Assembly: GCA_021399435.1 (NCBI GenBank)
Contig: JAJTUP010000038.1
Span: 496,001-560,000, forward strand
Reading direction: 5' to 3'
Origin: Diaporthe sp. PMI_573
Lineage: Eukaryota > Ascomycota > Sordariomycetes > Diaporthales > Diaporthaceae
DNA: 64,000 nucleotides
Positions within the stretch are counted from its first letter, which is position 1. Each line of letters opens with the position of its first letter. The position numbers and the translations under genes are program-made. The notes under the pieces were generated by a model that had not been told where the DNA came from, did not search any database, and saw nothing but the letters and a program-made list of their open reading frames with translations. Below are positions 1 through 11,474 of the stretch, one piece after another.

Positions 1-1
1 C

Positions 2-757
2 GGAGAGCCACTGTCAGGCTCACCGCGTTCAGTGAAATCGAGGAGAAAAGAGCCAGAGATTATCGATCTGACATCCCCGACGCTGTCTAACAGCCAGCGC
101 AGCCAACGCCAGCCCCTCGAGGACATCACGGCGGTGCCATCCTCCCAGGGAAACCTACCTAGGCCAACAGTGCCGCGCCTGCCGGATGGTGCGACAGAAC
201 AAGATGCTAAAGACGTCACCAACTCTGACCTGCCTCCACCAACAGCCCCGACACTGTCTGATCCAAGCCCTACCCGGCCTCAGCCGTCTTCGGCCGTGTC
301 GTGCGGGTATGCCGGCGATGTCTGCGCCATGGCGAACGTCCTCGTGCTTCTCTCTCCCTGCATCACCAACATGCCCCTGCTCACCGAGGACCTACTTCCA
401 GCCCACGGCGTCAGCGGCGTCTTCACGGACATCCCGTCGTGGCTCGCCTCCCAGGCGGCCCACGCGGCCGCCAGGAGGAGACCCCGGAGGCTCGTGCTCG
501 TCGAACGCCACCGCAGCGAGGCTACGGGCGCGTTCCTGCGGGAGCTCGAGTCCAGGCCCTTGCGCAGGCGGGATGGTCGTGCGGAGGTTGTTGCTGTCTA
601 TGACTGGCGGCTTTTGGAGGCCATCACGGAGGAGGAGAGGAGACATCAGAGGGGCGATGATGACGGTGGTTCAAGGCAGACTGCGAGGACGGGTGCGAAC
701 GGGGAGGAGGTTTGGAGGAGGCATTATTTTGGGTCTGTTGATGAGAGCAGGGATTGA
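2..757 (+). CDS. 3' part of an unknown protein with a possible BRCT-like C-terminus
   Basis: The frame is open from the first bases of the window to a stop at 757, so the gene begins outside the window. About 250 residues are visible. The first 100 are Pro/Ser/Thr-rich and look disordered, with an acidic hydrophobic patch (EIIDLTSP) that resembles a SUMO-interaction motif. The last 140 residues are ordered: an alternating hydrophobic run (VLVLLSPCI), a short helix (PSWLASQAAHAAA), a basic stretch leading to RLVLVERHR, and a closing VVAVYDWRLLEAI followed by charged residues. That ending resembles the last helix of a BRCT repeat, as in fungal checkpoint proteins, but I cannot align it with certainty. 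No internal stop or obvious intron is needed. Confidence 0.5.
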   Translation, partial: GEPLSGSPRSVKSRRKEPEIIDLTSPTLSNSQRSQRQPLEDITAVPSSQGNLPRPTVPRLPDGATEQDAKDVTNSDLPPPTAPTLSDPSPTRPQPSSAVSCGYAGDVCAMANVLVLLSPCITNMPLLTEDLLPAHGVSGVFTDIPSWLASQAAHAAARRRPRRLVLVERHRSEATGAFLRELESRPLRRRDGRAEVVAVYDWRLLEAITEEERRHQRGDDDGGSRQTARTGANGEEVWRRHYFGSVDESRD

Positions 758-1415
758 TAGAATTGGGAGCAGGAGTTATTTGGGTTAGATTGGGGTTTGG
801 GATTGGGACGCATAAGCATGGGTTAGACAAGGGCATTTTGCATTCTCATGCGTCGGCAACAGGACGTGCTCGGCGGTGATTTACTAGCATGGCTGAACAT
901 AACAATTTTCGGTGGGAAGGTTGGACAGGACAGCATACTGGAGCGTACATAGGACGGTTCAGAGTCGGTACTGCTCATACAGTCAGTAATTGAAATTTTA
1001 ATTCTTGCAGAATAACCACCAATGTGGTGATCTCCTATAGCACAAGGTCCTATAAGATAAACTCCTATGGGATAGCCTCCTATAAGATAGCCTCCTGTAG
1101 GACAGCCTCCTGTAGGACAGCCTCCTGTAGGATAACCTCCTGTCCCACTGTGAGATAGGCTTCTATGGGATAACCTAATGTGGGATAGACTCCTGTAGAA
1201 TGGGCTCCTGAAGGCCAACCTTCTATAGGATTACATTGTGTCTCCTGAGAGGGAGTCCTGGAAATCTCAACTTGCTGTGAGGTTGCATAGGCTCACTCGC
1301 AGTGAGTGCACTTTTGACTTTTCGGGTAGGAGTGCTCTGAATCAGCCCTTGTGCGAAAGCATCACTTATTCCGCAATGCGTCTTGTTTCACGTCCTCTCA
1401 AGCAGCCCACACGAT
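758..1415. other. Intergenic stretch with a minisatellite
   Basis: This 3' flank between a plus-strand and a minus-strand gene holds the 15-bp minisatellite listed separately. Nothing else in it looks coding. A frame running through the repeat gives only a Gly/Pro/Thr-rich translation of the repeat unit. Confidence 0.6.
1030..1231. repeat. Degenerate 15-bp minisatellite
   Basis: About a dozen tandem copies of a 15-bp unit, best preserved as cctcctgtaggacag near 1089-1133, with variants in which gtagg becomes ataag or atggg. Copies decay toward both ends. The unit is a multiple of three, so one strand stays open by chance. Confidence 0.8.
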
Positions 1416-2754
1416 CTACTGCTTCTCCTTATCATACATCTGCAGATACGACGCCCTAAGCCTCATCTGCAAATGCTCATCCGCGGTAATAGCCTTCCTC
1501 TCCACATCCGGGTTCGCCCCCCGCGCCGCCCACTCCGCGCCGTCCGTGGGCTCATGGGCCTTGACCCTCTCGCTCGGCACGGGCTCGAGCGTCGTAGTCC
1601 CGATGGGATGACAGAAGAAGGCGATGCTGTACCGCGGCTCGGAGTCGGTCTCCCCATTCAGCAAGCCCCCAGCGGGGAACACGACCCTGTGCACGGTCGA
1701 CCGCAGCAGGCCGTTGGTCCAGTAGCTCAGCAGGTCGCCGATGTTGACGAGGATGGGCGGGCTGGGGTCGTTTTCTGTCCCCGGGGGGCTCACGGGCACG
1801 GGTGCCCACGACCCGTCGGGGAGGTTGATCTCCAGGCCGGCCTGGCCGCGCAGCCGGAAGAGGAGGGTGATGCTGCCGTAGTCCGAGTGGGCGCCCGCGC
1901 GGACGTCCTCGGCCGCGTCGCCGTCCTGGCCGAGGGACTTTGCGGGCGGGTAGTAGAGGAAGCGGAGGATGTTGCCGCTCGGCCCGCCCTCGCGGAGGTG
2001 GCGGTCGCGGAAGAAGGCTGGTGGCTGGACCTCTAGGCCGATGCCGAGGAGGTGGTTTATCTTTAGGGAGAGGTTGTAGCAGAGTTCGTCTGTGGTGGGT
2101 TAGCTGTCTGGCCCTGTGGAGGAAAGCGTGACCTCGTGTAGGAGACTCTGGGCTTACAGAAGTCGCTATATTGGCTTTCGTACTGAGCCACGCTGTCTGG
2201 AATAGGCTGCTGGGCCTTTCCGTTCTCGAAGGTGCCGAAATTAAAAGCCCTGCATTTGACGAGCTTCTGTCAGCTACGGACACCTGGTGTCAAAACACGT
2301 CAAGAGCGCTCCCTCAGGGCATCTTACTCTTTTAAATCTCCGACCTGGAGTACGTTAGCTTGAGCTCTGCTATTATGTGAGGATGGCCACCCGGGCTGAT
2401 CAATGCGTACCTTCTGGTTCTTGGGATCCAGTGTCTCATACTTCATACCACCCCAACCGCGGTTGTTCTTCTGGATGGTGCATTTTACCTTCTCTTCCAG
2501 AGGGGCGTCAAATATCCTCTTGCCCTACGAATTTCATTAGTCAAAGTACATTGATACAGACCAGTGTCAAGTCGGAAACCTACCAGGTTAAACGCACGAT
2601 CTACCGCATCTGCTGGTATATCGCCGCCGGTATTCCTGATGTAGACGAAGCCGTGCTCAACCGCGGCATCGGCCAGCTCTTTGGCCACCTTGAGCTGGGC
2701 CTCTTCGCCAGTGGCAGAGATGTCGATGAGAGGGATATTTGCAGCAGATGCCAT
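1416..2754 (-). CDS. 2-oxoglutarate/Fe(II)-dependent dioxygenase, isopenicillin-N-synthase-like
   Basis: Four exons (complement of 2754-2584, 2524-2411, 2266-2158, 2089-1416) give 355 residues in one frame, the usual length of this family. The N-terminal DIOX_N part has IPLIDISA and VEHGFVYIRNTG. Exon 2 carries FDAPLEEK and NRGWGGM, typical of the substrate-side linker. Exon 4 holds the double-stranded beta-helix: the HxD iron motif in AGAHSDYGSITLLF, the distal iron histidine in STVHRVVFP, and the 2-oxoglutarate-binding Arg-x-Ser in RYSIAFFCHP. These enzymes hydroxylate, desaturate or cyclise small molecules in the cytosol; the substrate cannot be read from the sequence. No other biosynthetic gene is adjacent, so a metabolite cluster is not supported. 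The start is the first ATG before the conserved N-terminal block. The 144-nt second intron is the least certain junction. Confidence 0.85.
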
Positions 2755-4007
2755 AATGTAAACCGAGTGGCCGAAATGCTAGGGTGAGCTAGTCGCAGCA
2801 AATACGAGAAGCAAATACGAGGAAGAAATACTGGATATTCAAGACCTGACGGTGCCGGTTTAGTGGGGTTCGAGATAGCCTTGAAAGTGATAAAGCGTGT
2901 ACGACATCGGATTACTATCTTATGTACACGTCTCCTATGAGTAGTGTTCAGTTCAATTTCGCCTCAGCGAGATCTGTCTAATGAACACATTAACTGTACT
3001 GAATTAAGTACGCCCTGAAGATGCTGCAACAGCCCTGATATCGAGGTCCAGGTCTCCTAGAAGTGTACATGGTACCTCCACGGCGGAAGGTATCGAGGTA
3101 CACCGAGGGCCCTGCTTACGTATGCATCCCCAGGCCTGGTCCCTTGAAAGGTTAAAAAAAGAGGGTGGGCCCTTATTAGCTGGCTGGACAGTCGTCCCCT
3201 GCAGCAGACCTGGTCGAGCCCAGGGAGCTCCGGTGACGATCTAGCCGTGCCATCCAATTTAGAGCAATCCAAGTTCGTGACGCGCCCGGGCTGGGCTGCA
3301 GTTCCAGTTCCAGCAATGAGAATGGAACTTCCAAGTTCCTGGGAGCTTATTGCACCACCAGCTCCAGCTCCGGCACCACCAGCGGCTCTGGATCTGCCAG
3401 AGCTCCGTTGATGAATGCCAGCCTGTTTTCTTTTTCCGTCGTCGTCTCAATCCATCATATTCATCATCATCACCAACCCCATCCAACCAAACCATCCATC
3501 CATCAATCCAACCGAGAATTCACCCGTCTCACTCCCATCCCTCCATTCATCCATCTCATCTCGTCCGTTCCACCCACCATCGTTCTCGCATCAGCAGCTT
3601 CACATTGTACCGCATCGTGGTTTGTTGCCGGGTGCGCGTTGCGTCGTTTGTGCACCACACCTAACAAAACACACCACACACGGGCACACTCTCCGCACCG
3701 CACCGCACCGTACTGCGTTGCACTGCACTGCACCGTCGCTCGCATCCCACGCGCTGCGTGGCTCTGCCGTGCGTCTGAGCTGAGCTGACAGGACGGGCGG
3801 GCGAGCTGATTGTGTCTCGCCTCGCATCCTTTCCTCCTCGCGGGACCACCACTCATTCGTCTTACTGTGCGTGCCGCAAACGCCAATCCGGCTGCGCGAC
3901 TCACAAGCAGCCAGCACACCCCGTCAGATCCTGCAGTCAATCACACACCCAGCCAACACCCCGTCCTAGCGCCACGAGGCGCAACTCATTGCCTCCCCTT
4001 TGTCACG
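2755..4007. promoter_or_regulatory. Divergent promoter region between the dioxygenase and ies1
   Basis: Intergenic DNA between divergent genes. From about 3,440 to 3,570 the plus strand is a C/T-rich tract with catc/catt repeats, and 3,690-3,740 has imperfect ccgca/ctgca repeats. Such pyrimidine-rich tracts are common just upstream of fungal start codons. Several overlapping open frames here are low-complexity and do not look like proteins. Confidence 0.5.
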
Positions 4008-6182
4008 ATGGCCGCCTCCCCAACATCCCGGGCGGCCACGCCTGACGAGCCCCAAAGCTCCCCTCCCGCACACCTCGGCCGCTACGAGAGGTCCTTCATG
4101 ACCAACGTCACCGAGGACGAAGAACGCTCCAAGATGGGCACCCCCGAGCCTGGCACCCGCCGTCGAGGCAGAAACGCCGCCAACAGCCAGCCTTCCATCG
4201 GCAAGGTCAGGCATCTCAAGAAGGACGACGGCGAGCCGCTGTGGCGAGTCGACATCCAGCACGACTTCCTCAAGGCCGTCTTCGACAACGAAAAGGCCGT
4301 CTTCACCAACAGCTGGGAGCCCACCAAGCCCAAGCAATGCTTCGCCGACCTCTACATCGACACAATGTCAAGAAGCTCAAAGACCAGCAAGGTCCTGCGC
4401 GACAAACTGCTTAGCGATCGGGAGGCCGCAAAGGGCATGGCCATGGTCTGTCTGCTTGTCAACATCGGCCGCATGAATACTACTCTGAACTGTACGTCTC
4501 TAACCCGCCCCTCCTTCCCAAGTATACTCCTGTGGTATATGTGCCCATGACTGACACGGCTGTGCTCTACAGTTTTCCCAGAGATGCGGGCTCAGCTACG
4601 GACGTACCACGCCATTCCATCCCTTCAAGCACGACAAGACCCGAACTCGTACAAGCAGCTGCAGGATGCCCCTCGGCTCAAGTCGATCCTGAAGGGCGGC
4701 TCAGAAGATCGCGTGGAACCTTCCGCCCTCGAGGCCATCAAGTCAATGAGCGTCCCCAGAACCAACCCCGTCAATCTGCTGTTCGTGATCTGTGCTTCGG
4801 CTGCCAAGATTGCCGAGTTGCACTTCCCTCCTGGTGGTGAGTTCCATGATCTCATCATGAAGACGGATACTAGCAGTATCTCGAGGTCTCGTGCTTTCTT
4901 GTGGATCATGTGGTTCTACCTGGAGTCGGACTTCACTGAAGAGGGCTGCATGGAGAACCCTTTCGGAGAGGGAGTCGATTACGGGGTAGACGTGGCGAAT
5001 CAAGGCGTTCCCCGGTTGGAGCAGCTGTCGCGGGCCGAGATGGAGTACGAGAATGTCGATACGCAAGAGGAGCTGGATTTCGGGCTCCAGAAGCAGGCCA
5101 TGAGGAAGAAGATCATCGAGGCAGACCAACAGTATGCAATCGAGTCCAATACCAAGCGTGGAGCTGCTAGAGCGCGGATGTTCCCCGCCGGGGAAGAAGG
5201 CTCAACAATGGGCATCCTGCCTCGGATCAGGCCCTCGAAGCACGAGTCCGATATGGATAGCGTCCGCTCGACCCCTCCGCCGCGAGGCCCTGGTCGCCAT
5301 AAGGATGGCATCAGCTCCGGTCGTCGGGGTGGCGCACCTCTGAAGTATCAAATATTCGAAGGGTCCTCGCCAGGCGGACCGCAGATGATCGAAGGGATAG
5401 TGCCCCGAAAGCCTAGGCCGCCAACTGCACACCAGATAGCCGTCGAGCGCAACCGGTCCCAACGCGTTGAGCACATTCTCGATCGCGGCATTAGGAAGCG
5501 GCATAAGAAGTCGCGACGTCTCCGTAAGATGGATGGTGCCATCATTCGAGCTGCAAAACGCGTGCGGCAGATGGAAGACCCGTTTGAGGACAGCGAGGGG
5601 GACGAGAACATCAGCGCAATGAAGCATCACCTGTTGGTTGGTCCCGCGGCCTTTGCCCCCGGCGTCGATCCTGTCACTGCAAGGAAGACTAGTTTCCGGG
5701 AAAGGGGCCTGGGCGGCCTGGTATCCCTCGTCGGCGAGCAAGACGACTTTGGCGAGGAGATGGTAGCATACTCGGCAGCGTTACGCCGAGCCACCCGCCG
5801 TCTTGACAGATGGCAGCGCCAAACCGGTCCCGATGTAGGGCCTGTCGCTCCAGTCAAGAAAGCCAGGCCGGAAGCCACGAATGACGGTAGAGATCCCGAC
5901 GAGACGGAGGAGGAGCTCGACGCCACAACATTTAGCCTGGACGGCAGCATGCTTGCGGCACCCAGGGGCTTGTCCCGCAACAAATCTAATGGCGTGCCGG
6001 CCAGCTCTAATGGAGATGTGGCCATGGAGGACGCGGAGGACCTCAACGAAGAAGATAAGGAGCTTCTGGGCATAGCGAGTGACCGCGAGGACGGGGATGG
6101 CGAGGGAGACGCCGAAGACGAAGAGCTCGACGACATAGAGCTTACTATGCTCGGTCGGAAGGACGTCTCTGACTCGGAATAG
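4008..6182 (+). CDS. ies1: INO80 chromatin-remodelling complex subunit Ies1
   Basis: Two exons, 4008-4491 and 4573-6182 (81-nt intron), encode 697 residues. Ies1 is a fungus-specific subunit of the nuclear INO80 complex, which slides and exchanges nucleosomes. The diagnostic block is residues about 60-210: KVRHLKKDDGEPLWRVDIQ, KAVFDNEKAVFTN, FADLYIDTM, SSKTSKVLRDKLL and GMAMVCLLVNIGRMNTTLNF, then FPEMRAQLRTYHAIPSLQ across the intron. The middle has a basic patch (IRKRHKKSRRLRK) likely to bind DNA or act as a nuclear signal. The C-terminus is strongly acidic, as in many remodeler subunits. The ATG at 4008 is in frame with upstream codons, but upstream sequence is low-complexity leader, and MAASPTSRAATPDEP is a typical start for this protein. 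The gene is intact. Confidence 0.93.
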
Positions 6183-7749
6183 AGAAACCTGTCAGCCAGT
6201 CAAGAGCCCCCTGATTGATACATACCAGAATATGTCCCACAAGGGCTGGCGTTACAGATGGATCGGTCATTGTCGGAAAGAGACTTAGGGGCTTCGCAGA
6301 AGAGAGGCCCAGGCAAGATTGTTCAGCGAGCATGATATATTTACAGGAATCAGTCTGTCACTGGTAGCCAGTGAGACCCCTCGAATCCTTGGGGAACGTG
6401 GGGCGGCCTACTTGTGTCCCGGTCAGAACATGCTTGGAGGAGGAATATCCGGAGATACAGACTGTACGACTCCTTTCGGATTGGGACAAAAAGGACGAGC
6501 CTACGACCCTGGCCGGTGTCTCTTCATCAATTCGTCGACGGTGTATTGGTTCAGACGTTGAAATTGCAAGCAAGTGCCGCGCCTTAGGGGGGTGGATGGT
6601 CCCTCCCATGGGTTTCGCGTCCATTATGAGAGAGATGACTACTTCTTCTACAGCAAGATGGCAGAAGATATTACAGCCTTCAGGTCATACATAGACTGTT
6701 AGATGTATGAAGGCAGACAAAAGAATAATTTTGTTTTTGGACGATTCAACTTGTTTCTTGTCACGGTAGATTCTCCTCTGACCATGTAAACGAAAGTCAG
6801 CTCAAGGCGGCGTCATGTTCGGTCGAAGGCGCAGGACTGCACTGGCATGATACCTGAGAGTGTACACGAAGACACGGACGGTAAAACGGTGAGGATCCAG
6901 GGCCCTGCCACTGATACTGAACGATATAGACGAACCCGCCCAGTTCATAGAAGGGAGGGTTGGCTGCGTAATATAGCAGCAGCCAGATAATACGGACAAG
7001 CAGACTGCCATCGTGATATACCCCTGCTACATGTCTCACCAAAGGAACGGCATCTGCATCTCCTACAGCTCTACTACTTACTCTTGCCCTACTGTCCGTC
7101 ATGGCCGAATAATCCCATAGTGGGTGGAAGCAAATTTAGCGGTTCAGGATACTTCGGGGGCAGGCAGGGTAGATATATAGGAGGCGGCGGCAGCAGCAGC
7201 TTGTGGTACTCCTTGTGCTTATACTCCTCACAGAGATACAAGACCAGGTCTATAAAGCATCCTCAATATCACAGCCTACAGTAAATGGCAGGTGCCTCTG
7301 CACCTGCAGGTCCCCTTCTCGATAAAGCCCACTGCCTTACACCTTCTGCCCAAGGGCTACAGAGGGCTTCTTTTTTCCTTCTCTTCTTTCTTAGGCAAGC
7401 CTACTTGTAAAATCCACGTAATTTGGTGCAAATTTTGAGCCACTGTACCGTGAAACCCAAGTGACGTCTAACCTACATACAGGGTTAGTCTAAACATATA
7501 CAAATAGTCTATAGTCCATAATACACATTTAATAATGGCTATATAAACTACTTTTTCCATCTCCTGGAGCAGTTGAAAGAAAATCGTATACGAGAAAATA
7601 TAGGTGACCTTATACTCAGTCCTTTTACAATGTGCTAAACGAGGACTTTTCCCTAATAACTCTAGTTCATCTATATGTCGAGTATCCAACGCTTCCACCT
7701 CCTCAAGGGACTACTCCAAAGAAATTACACTCTACTCAAATATAGTATA
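6183..7749. other. Intergenic region, with an AT-rich segment at its end
   Basis: No convincing coding sequence was found. From about 7,380 to 7,750 the sequence becomes clearly AT-rich, with many TA-rich words, unlike the GC-balanced neighbours. It could be a decayed repeat altered by C-to-T mutation, or simply the 3' flank of the kinase gene. Short frames here are unsupported. Confidence 0.5.
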
Positions 7750-10700
7750 TTAGCCTCCGTATTCTATATCGTCAGGGGGTTGTAAAGTACCTTCACGGTT
7801 TGCAAACTGGATTGTGAGGTTACAGGTCAAGCCAGAGCCACTGTTTTCGCACAATAATCCCAAATGAAATTTGTCGTAGTCTTTGCAGTAGGAGAGGTGC
7901 AGTTCATTGGATTGCTTCATATGATCCGTTTTTGAAACATCTCCAACTCCTGGTCTCAGACGTTAACATGTCGTTATTATTAGTGGACTTGGACTCTTCT
8001 TTACTCACGCTTTCCGTGCAGCCATTGCTTCTCCCCCTCCGATGCATCCACCTTGTCGAATCGCAAAGTAACCCAATACGTATTGGAATCCTGATTATCG
8101 GTCGGGGAGTGCCACAGTAGCAACAGAGCAGCACCACGCTTTCGCTGCCTCAATTTCCCGATGACTCTATTTCCTGGGGGGCGAACTTTGACCCGCTCAA
8201 CGTGGCAGAGCATTCGCAGCTCGTAGCCCGTGAGCTGCTTCATGAAGGCACAGAGGTCTTGCGCACATGGGGGTTGTTCAATGTTAGGACCCCATATCAG
8301 TCCAGCGTGTTCCGTAATTCCCGTTTCGCTCAAGTCGACTTCCAGAACGTGGTCAGGGAACACGACATTCTGCACTTTGTCTTCTGGTCGCAGCTTACTC
8401 CCAGTCTTACGTTCTGTTCCGTCGTAGGATACTGTCTGAAGGCCATCGAGCCGCAGATATGGAGATCCCTCTTTCCACAGCAGCTGGATGTCAAGGGGCT
8501 GCACTTCCTCCTGGATGAAGTACGTGGTGACCGTGGATGTTGTCAGCTCGTCCGATTTGTGAGTGCTATGGTGACTGAGACTCCGGGCGTAAGACTTCAG
8601 TTCAACGCCATCCGAATTCTTTTCGAGAGCATTGGCAAACCTCGCAAGATCGAACGTGCCTAGTGAAATTGAACTGCTGGACTGGGACTTGAACCCGGAG
8701 AACGCGAAGTGCGTCGGTGCGGATCTAGGCTCTTCGATGGAGAGACTAGTCACATTATGAATAAGGAGAGCGGCGTCTGTGGTGTTCAATCTATCAGCAT
8801 CACTGTACATGTGTACCGTTGGAGCCAGGTCTACCAAATCCGTGGCTATAGCATATCACTTTTATGACACTGGGTGTTCTTTTGAGGATGAAGCCAAACG
8901 GAGAAACTTCATACCGGTTTTTTGAATCTTTAGGAAAAGAGTCTCATTGGGCCTTTCAGGTCGAGTTCCCTGCATGGAATGAGTCTTGATCGTCCCCCAG
9001 CTGAAACTCCCTCGGGGACGGGGGTTCCAAAAGGCACTGCACTAAATCACTTACACACCAGTATTTATTGCCCCCGTCACCTGTCACTTTTATCAGCTTT
9101 TCAGCCACTAGTAGCAAGTCTCATGGGATTTCCCAGCTGGATAACCACAACTTACCCATTGACTTCTTCATTTCCTGCTTGAAGTCGGACCAAGCCATAC
9201 ACATGCTCACACATTCGGGATCGCTCTGTGGTTGATCTTCTATAGATATCCTGATGCCAGTTATAGGGAGCCCTGGGTGTTTTATTTCACAAACAGTCAG
9301 CTTTCTGAGCGAGGAGAAGGTCCAAAAATTCAAGCTTGACACTGTAAATGGAACCACCCACAAAGTATGAAGCTTATAGTTGAATCTTCCGAGGAATCTG
9401 AGCTCTTTTTGTTACATGTAAGGATCAATCTCCTTTCTAGGAGGGAATCCTCAACCAGGAGAAGGTCGACTGATTCATCGTATTCGCAATCGGGCTTTTC
9501 TTTTGGCAAACGAAATTCGAAAGTTGTTGCCGGGGTTGAGCCGTCCGTCGGGCTACTATGCCAGTACTTCAAATGATATGCTTGAACATTGAGAAGTGAC
9601 TTTCCCCATTCCATCTGATTTGCTTGGACTGCGCTGAGATAGAAATCCCTGCAACAGCCTTTGCTCCGCAAAGTTTGGCATTTGATGTATGGCCCTTTGA
9701 TCTCCTTCACTAACGCTTCACTGTCTGGTCTCTGACTGGGGTCAAACGAAAGCTATATTAGTATTTCGATAGAGTTAGGCTAAAGTCATTCTGAACTGAT
9801 CATATAGTTGAGGAGACATTGTTTAAGCATACCAGTTTGATAGTCCAGCTTAGAGCCGCGCTAATCCCTGTTGTCGATGTCCCCGAGTTTCTCAACCAAT
9901 CCACAAATTCAGACCATTTCAAAAATTTCTCGAATACTTGGAGATATTGATCCCGTGGTTCTTCATGCTCTGCGAGGAGCTTAGCTTCGAGCTCGTCCAG
10001 CTTTCTTCCGGTCAAGGGAATGAGAATCTCCAGGAAGATGCGGCCAAGGTGGTACATATCCTCTTTCTCAGTCCTCGGCTGTTTTGTTGCCTTCTCCGGA
10101 GATACATAGCTCGGTGTGAAAATTTGCGGCTCTCCTTGTGTGTCTGCGTTGCCGCCTGTGGTGAATTCCTTGGCTGTTGCAAAGTCGATGACACAGACTT
10201 TCCACTCGTTGACCATCTCTCCCTGGGGACAGTGAGCAAGCCCGGATTCGTAGATGATCACATTTTTGGGTTTCAAGTCCCTGTGGCGTAGGTTGGATCG
10301 GTGAAGGAAGAGCACGGTTGCGGCAAGACAACCGAAACATCCAAAGAGCCACGATCGCATTTCAGCCTGAACCATCCGCCTTCCGTACAGAGTGATTTCT
10401 GGAGACCCTGTGAGACCTTCATACTTGCGTAGAAGTGTCTCCAAGTCACATAATCCACGGGGAGAGAGGAAAAGTCCGAAGTAAGAGGGATCTGTGAAGC
10501 TCGACCTGATCGAGATAATATGATCATCTCGAATTCGGCTAAGGTGCCAGTTACCTCTCTCGCGAGGTTTAGTCCGGAGCTTCGTTAAGGTGGAAAGCTC
10601 TCTCTCGAAAGCCTCTTGTCGTGGATCGGGGTACCTGTTTCTCGGACCGTCGCCCACGTGATCAATTTGCGACCAACCTTGGGGGTTCAAGTGTGGCCGA

Positions 10701-11113
10701 GCCAGCTTCTTCAATGCTAGCTCTTGCGGCTGACCATGCTTCTTGATTCGCACCGCATAGACCGTTGAATATCTAGTTTCACCTAAACTGTTGGCAGCCT
10801 GACCCTGGTTGTCGTTTTCGGCGTTCTCACTGAGAAAATGTCGATCGATAATACCTGCATCGAGGTGTAGGTGTCTCAAAGAGTCGCCCTGTATTGCAGC
10901 ATCGATTGCATCTTCTTTGTCGAGATATTTGCTTTGTCGTTCGCAAAATCTTTGGATACGTTCCGGGGACTTGCGAAAATTTGAAGGCAGTCCCCGGCCG
11001 TCTGCTGGAAATGGAAGCAGCACATGGGTAATATTGGCTTGCGAGAAAAAGATATCATCCAGATCAGATTTGATCCCACTAATGATCTCCTGTACATGCT
11101 CATGATCGGACAT
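7750..11113 (-). CDS. Atypical protein kinase with a long non-kinase C-terminal region
   Basis: Seven exons (complement of 11113-9833, 9752-9416, 9341-9156, 9080-9055, 8969-8915, 8845-8009, 7949-7750) join in one frame to 973 residues. All six introns are 59-85 nt. The kinase domain covers about residues 110-450: the nucleotide lysine in LALKKL, HRDLKPKN near residue 276, then VIDFATAKEF near 309, SYVSPE and SFDPSQRPD. Two departures stand out. The DFG triplet reads DFA, and the glycine loop (LGETRYSTVYAV) keeps only its first glycine. HRD and the lysine are present, so some activity is possible. Residues 450-973 match no family I know; they are beta-rich, with many short hydrophobic strands. 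The start ATG at 11113 precedes MSDHEHVQEIISGIKSDL, which looks like a real N-terminus, but the frame stays open to 11380. The gene lies beside a transporter and two NLR genes, so a role in recognition or stress signalling is possible (inference). Confidence 0.75.
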
Positions 11114-11165
11114 ATCGACAGCAGACCCCACCAAGTCTATAAGACTCAATGAAACCTCTCCAAGT

Positions 11166-11474
11166 TTACCAGAACTTGTGAATAATCGAGCTCTGTGGTT
11201 GGCGAGCCTGGTCTTCGTTTTGAACCACGAAGTGGATCGTGGCAGTCCCGAGCCTTGATTTGTCGCCACTAATAAGGTTGAACGACCAGGAGCCCGGAAA
11301 GTATTTGTAAGTACGTAGCTTGTGAGCGCTCGCGAACTGGTGGTGCGTAAGCGTGTGACCTTGGCATCTGCATTCATCAAAAGCTACAGTAATGTCAGAT
11401 TTGACAACCCTCTGAAAAGACCACCACGCGTCACTATTGTGTACTGATTGGATGTCTGGGGGCCGGAATTGCAT
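11166..11474 (-). CDS. Small open frame upstream of the kinase; separate ORF or alternative first exon
   Basis: A 102-codon frame in a different phase from the kinase. Its composition is protein-like, with WWSFQRVVKSDITVAFDE and YFPGSWSFNLISGD. A donor (gtaaac) at its end and an acceptor (cattag) at 11079-11081 would join it in frame to the kinase at residue GIKSDLDD, through a 91-nt intron that removes the MSDHEHV start. So it may be exon 1 of a longer kinase form, a short upstream ORF, or non-coding. Confidence 0.3.
   Translation of the reverse strand: MQFRPPDIQSVHNSDAWWSFQRVVKSDITVAFDECRCQGHTLTHHQFASAHKLRTYKYFPGSWSFNLISGDKSRLGTATIHFVVQNEDQARQPQSSIIHKFW

Noticed and set aside
823..1218. 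131-codon minus-strand frame with Gly/Pro/Thr/Tyr repeats
   Set aside because: It is only the 15-bp minisatellite read in frame; no start context or non-repeat domain.
1552..2283. Long minus-strand frame over the dioxygenase
   Set aside because: Pro/Arg-rich shadow of the GC-rich coding exon in another frame; the dioxygenase motifs lie in the other frame.
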